Shown here: positions 60,280-64,000 of the stretch, piece by piece
Position numbering within the stretch: position 1 is the first letter of the stretch
Layout: each line of letters opens with the position of its first letter
From: Allolobophora icterica
Lineage: Eukaryota > Annelida > Clitellata > Crassiclitellata > Lumbricidae
NCBI GenBank assembly: GCA_963556255.1
Contig: OY744611.1
Location: forward strand, 37,439,306-37,503,305
Direction of reading: 5' to 3'
DNA length: 64,000 nucleotides
Made by a program: the position numbers and the translations under genes
Notes under the pieces: model-generated
Told to the model about the DNA's origin: nothing
Databases searched by the model: none
What the model saw: the letters and a program-made list of their open reading frames with translations, nothing else

Positions 60280-61135
60280 TTGAGCTTTGACGCAGGTGAG
60301 CTGATAACAGACTTATCGACGCCTTGCTATACATGTACCACACTGCGAACGATCTATGAACACACCAATCACATGATTGCCTTCACATCCTTAACCACTG
60401 CAGCTTGACATGTATCCAACAAGTTGTTCATTTTAATTCTACACTCAACACTTTTTCCATTGCAAATCGCATAAAGACTGATAACTGCAGGTTCTTTACA
60501 CAGAATGGATGTGTGAAGCGATCGACATCTATCTCTGAAATGTAGAAAGTTGTAATTTCAGTATAGAAACCGTCAAACCGCCATCGCAAGCACATGTGCA
60601 ATGTAAAAGTTCACATTTGACTGTACAAACCTGCACGTCATCCCTCCTTGCACCCTAAAAGACATAAGATTCTCTCCTTCTATATGTCTTCGCAATCTCA
60701 AAAATAGTAAGTTTGCTACACAAACTGTTTACAATGTAAGAGAAGTCAGTTTGCAATGCAAACCTTCATCCCGCGCATCATCATCATCAGTGACAAGCCC
60801 CACTCGGAAGCGTGGCCGTTTCCACAATTCTCTGCCAACCACTAGGATCCCGGCTTCAGGCAGTGTTAAGTCCAAAGCCCAGCGGCCGCAGGTTTGTGCT
60901 AACCGTCCGGGTCCATGTGTGTTTCAGTCGTCCAACCGGTTTTTTGCGGCCCTTGGAGGGCCGCAGATCATGGCGCGTAAAGCTCTAGCCTGGTTCTGCA
61001 GCGGTTACGGTGGATGTGTAGGCAATCATGTGATTGATGTGTTCATAGATCGTTCGCAATGAGGTCAGTCTGTATGAATAGGATAGCAAGGCGCCGATAA
61101 GTCTGTTTTCAGCTCATCTGCGTCAAAGTTCACTT
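60280..61135. mobile_element. About 0.85-kb element with roughly 125-bp inverted repeats
   Basis: The left arm (about 60280-60410) and right arm (about 61010-61135) are inverted copies: TTTGACGCAGGTGAGCTG, ACAGACTTATCGACGCCTTG, ATCGTTCGCA and ATCATGTGATTG strings recur reversed. Between them is a short plus-strand frame (60751-61062) without known motif and a hairpin (TGCGGCCC / GGGCCGCA). Exact ends and duplication not resolved. Confidence 0.65.
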
Positions 61136-61564
61136 GACTACGTATCGCCCTCGCATATGGCCAGGCCTGGATTAGCTATGGTTCCATTGGGTCCCGGGAA
61201 CCAGGCCTACCAAACATTTCATAAATAAGGGGCCTACCATTGGAATTAGTATGCTGCCTTAAAATTTTCATTGTCTGCATTGCCAAATATGTTGGTCGAT
61301 CCCATTTATGCCAATCCACGTGATGAGATAAATTTAACTGTAGATAAATTCTCAGCGATACTTATTTAAGATCTACGATGGGACAGGAATCACAGGCACA
61401 GGATAGACTGACAAATTTAACACTTATGAACACTGAGTGTGAAATTGTGCAACGGCAAGATTTTTACATTACTGACAGTTTTTCTATTGTGAAATCACAT
61501 CGTAAACAGTTTTAAATTTATAAATATCTGTGCTATAATTTAAATTTCGTCACCACTTATTGAA

Positions 61565-61788
61565 GAACACATGGGTGGTGATCTCGGGAGGACGAGGGGA
61601 CAAGACCCCCACTCTTAAGAGTGGGGGACACACCATAGAGTTGCCCCCTAAAATTTTGAAGAAACACCAAAAAAGGTAAAGATTTTTTTAGCGCGGGAAC
61701 GCAAAAAATGTTTCAGCTCTTTTTTGACCAGATCGGTTCAAAAGTGTCGCGTGTCCCCCACCTGCCAAACAAGATCGCCGCCAATGAT
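61565..61788. mobile_element. GGCGGCGATC MITE copy 3
   Basis: Begins ACATGGGTGGTGATC and ends AGATCGCCGCCAAT. Internal ACCCCCACTCTTAAGAGTGG palindrome-like start and CACCAAAAAAGG block shared with copy 2. ATTGAAG occurs on both sides but is offset on the left. Confidence 0.65.
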
Positions 61789-62234
61789 TGAAGGGGCCTA
61801 CTATACAATTTTGGAACCAGGCCTACAAAATGTTAATCCGGCTCTGCATATATGGCGAGTCTGATAAACTGATTATGTAGCACACTTATATTGGCTAGAG
61901 TACGACCACAATTCTAGCAATGTCACAAATTTATATTCTCATCTTTCCTTAACCCTCAATGCTATAGTTAAACCTGCACAAATGCAATATTACTCATTCA
62001 CACGTAAATTGATAGATGGATGTATGGGCGAAGGAAGCATCGCACCTATACATGTATAGGCCTACAGTATACCACACACAAAGGATGCAATATTTTATAA
62101 TACATTTTTGATGTTTTAAAATGCAATAAAATGCATTAAGTTGGTGAATGCGCTAAATAAAATAAACTAAATCATCTTATGCAGATGTCAATATAAGCAA
62201 ATGCAACGCCCAAGAGTAGGTCTATGACCTATAT

Positions 62235-62330
62235 ATATTATTATTATTACAGCAGTTTTATATAGCGCCCCTTCAAGATTGCCTATTCAGGAACACACCA
62301 CGGTCTAACAACGGAGTTTTGAGGACAATG
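62235..62330 (-). mobile_element. Short LINE/SINE 3' tail
   Basis: Minus strand GGGGCGCTATATAAAAC followed by an AAT repeat, the tail shared by the LINEs here; nothing else remains. Confidence 0.45.
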
Positions 62331-62419
62331 AGAAACGAGGAATATGACCAGTCGGTATTTGGTGGAGCGTGGTATACGGAGCCCATTCCAAGTCATAGTC
62401 CCGTAGTTTTGCGGTTGTG

Positions 62420-62625
62420 GGCCCTTCCAGCTGGAACAGCCTCCCTCAAGGCTTTAGGCTTGTCCTCCTCTCTCTCTCTCCTGCCCAGTTTCGCAAGCGC
62501 CTGAAAACATTTCTCTTTGTCAGTGAAGACACTGACCCGGGTCGGGAGCGCCTCTGATTATGAGTGGCGCTATATAAATTCTCGATTACAATTACAATTA
62601 CAATTACAATAGGGGCAGCCACAGA
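62420..62625 (+). pseudogene. LINE C-terminal fragment with tail
   Basis: After GGAACAGCCTCCC the frame reads FRKRLKTFLFVSEDTDPGRE, then GAGTGGCGCTATATAAATTC and an AATTAC repeat. Same family as the copy at 47.3 kb. Confidence 0.7.
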
Positions 62626-63227
62626 AAAGGCACGGCGCTGCAGTAGGCCTATATGGCTGTCTGCACGTAAGTGTGGTGAATAAATCAAGTTTGTGTGCAA
62701 AAATAGTCGTGCACATGCCTGAGCTGTGGTGATTCTAGAAATGGAATCAGATGAGCCTTTTATTGTCTGTGCTGGTACCCTCAGTATGGTTGGAGTGACT
62801 GTGCTCATAACCGCACTAGCGGCACTATGCTTGGAGTGTCTGAGCTGGTTTCATCAGTGTATTTGGAGTGCCTGTTCTGGTTTCATCCCTATCTTTGGAG
62901 GTCTGTTCTGGTTTCATCATATTATTACTTACTTACAGCTATCTGTTTTCATATGCCAGGGCTAAGACAACTGGTCTTTAACTCTTCATAACAATGGCTG
63001 CCTCTCAGAACTAGGCCTTGGTGCAAATCCTTTTAGATCTGTTAGACAACTGTGCTTCAGCACCTTCGTTAGGTTGTTAAAGTATGCCATACAATTGTTC
63101 AGATACATACATATATAAATACAAACATACACAAACACATACAGAGTAGTTCAGTCACATTAGTATAAAACATTAAACAGCAATCAATGCAAAACATTCA
63201 GTATAAGTACTCATATAGGTAAAGTAA

Positions 63228-63723
63228 TCTATATATATAAAGAAGAAACTCTGTCTGTAGCACCGCGATCTTTGACCGGAATGCATTTCTACAGTTTTCG
63301 ACCTTTTCACTCGAAACCTTCGCTACTGTCTCGGGCTGGGCATTACACACCCAGTGTGAGGCTTCGCGTCCCCCGTTTTCACCGCTTCCATGGAGAAAAC
63401 GGGCGAAAACCTCTCCCTAACCCCCATCCAACAAATTTCAGTCGACCTATTTTCATTCCCCAGATGGCGCCACCCGAGAAGATTCTCTGTCTTTCATCGC
63501 TAATTCTGTTTCACCGGCATGCATTTCTAAAGGTGCGCCGTAGGGATTTCACTTCACATTAACTTTTCCGGTGGTGGTGGTGGTGGTGGTGGTTCTACAG
63601 GTACGGATTCGCTAGAGGGATTGAAACTTTCACTCAACTAAACCCGGCGTGGTGGTGCTGCTGGTGGTGGTGCTACAGGGATTGAAACTTATAACCCCGG
63701 GCAACGCCGGGTAAACCAGCTAG
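63228..63723 (+). mobile_element. Non-autonomous Helitron
   Basis: Starts TCTATATATATAAAGAAG and ends with the hairpin CCCGGGCAACGCCGGG, ten bases, then CTAG; host A at 63227 and T at 63724. TC at the 5' end, a hairpin then CTRR at the 3' end, and insertion between A and T define Helitrons. 496 bp with two GGT-rich stretches; no Rep/helicase. Confidence 0.9.
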
Positions 63724-64000
63724 TATTGATATAAAACAGGGCATATGAGTCAATGTTATGAAACAAGTAACTATCAGCATGGTGTCAATCCATTTGAGAC
63801 GCAGGGACATGCATTGACCCAATGCTTAGGTTGAGGATGCCCATGCTGTCCTCTCCTAGACTGCATGGAATCTAAAGTTCCAACAGTCTGTTCAAGTAAG
63901 ACATCGGGGCACTGGCAGAGGTGTAACTTTGGTCTAAAAAGTGCGGGTAGGGCCTACCAATTTGTTACATACACGAAGCAAGGCGTAGACTGTGATCTCT

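Overview
The window is animal nuclear DNA: AT-rich, with split genes, GT-AG introns, many microsatellites and dozens of transposon copies. No prokaryotic gene order, rRNA, true tRNA gene or CRISPR array is present. The mix of CR1/L2-type LINEs, tRNA-derived SINEs, hAT, mariner, Harbinger-like and Helitron elements, and an over-represented TAGGCCTA palindrome, suggest an invertebrate, probably marine. I cannot name the species.

Host genes. Two alpha-2-macroglobulin (A2M) / thioester-protein family genes lie head to tail on the minus strand. Gene A has its signal-peptide exon at 18932-19014 and runs left through 11 exons (426 residues, macroglobulin domains MG1 to about MG4) before leaving the window at its left edge. 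Gene B enters from the right edge; 21 exons from 55988 down to a stop codon at 26607 give 951 residues. They cover the bait region, the FPESWLW block, the GCGEQ thioester site, a histidine at the place of the catalytic His of C3, the receptor-binding domain and a six-cysteine tail that looks like an NTR (C345C) domain. I built both models by hand. All 30 internal junctions keep phase, so both genes look intact, and each has one GC-AG intron.

Layout. 1-19 kb: gene A, with a non-autonomous hAT copy, LINE fragments and, in the long first intron, a LINE split by a 2.2-kb inverted-repeat element. 19-26 kb: intergenic, with a putative TATA box, a Harbinger-like element about 160 bp upstream of it, a MITE, a SINE split by a hAT copy, long microsatellites and LINE remains. 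26.6-56 kb: gene B. Its 7.2-kb intron at 34.4-41.7 kb holds the most unusual object, a 5.28-kb element with about 2-kb inverted arms, AGT...ACT ends and a GTCCGA target duplication, which encodes a RING protein of the IAP (inhibitor of apoptosis) type; a mariner deletion derivative lies beside it. 56-64 kb: LINE 3' ends, a hAT copy, SINEs, inverted-repeat elements and a Helitron. Further 5' exons of gene B should lie beyond the right edge.

How the genes work together. Family knowledge predicts secreted proteins that trap proteases or tag surfaces through a thioester. Gene B keeps both the thioester and the histidine that speeds its reaction. Gene A can be judged only for its N-terminal half.
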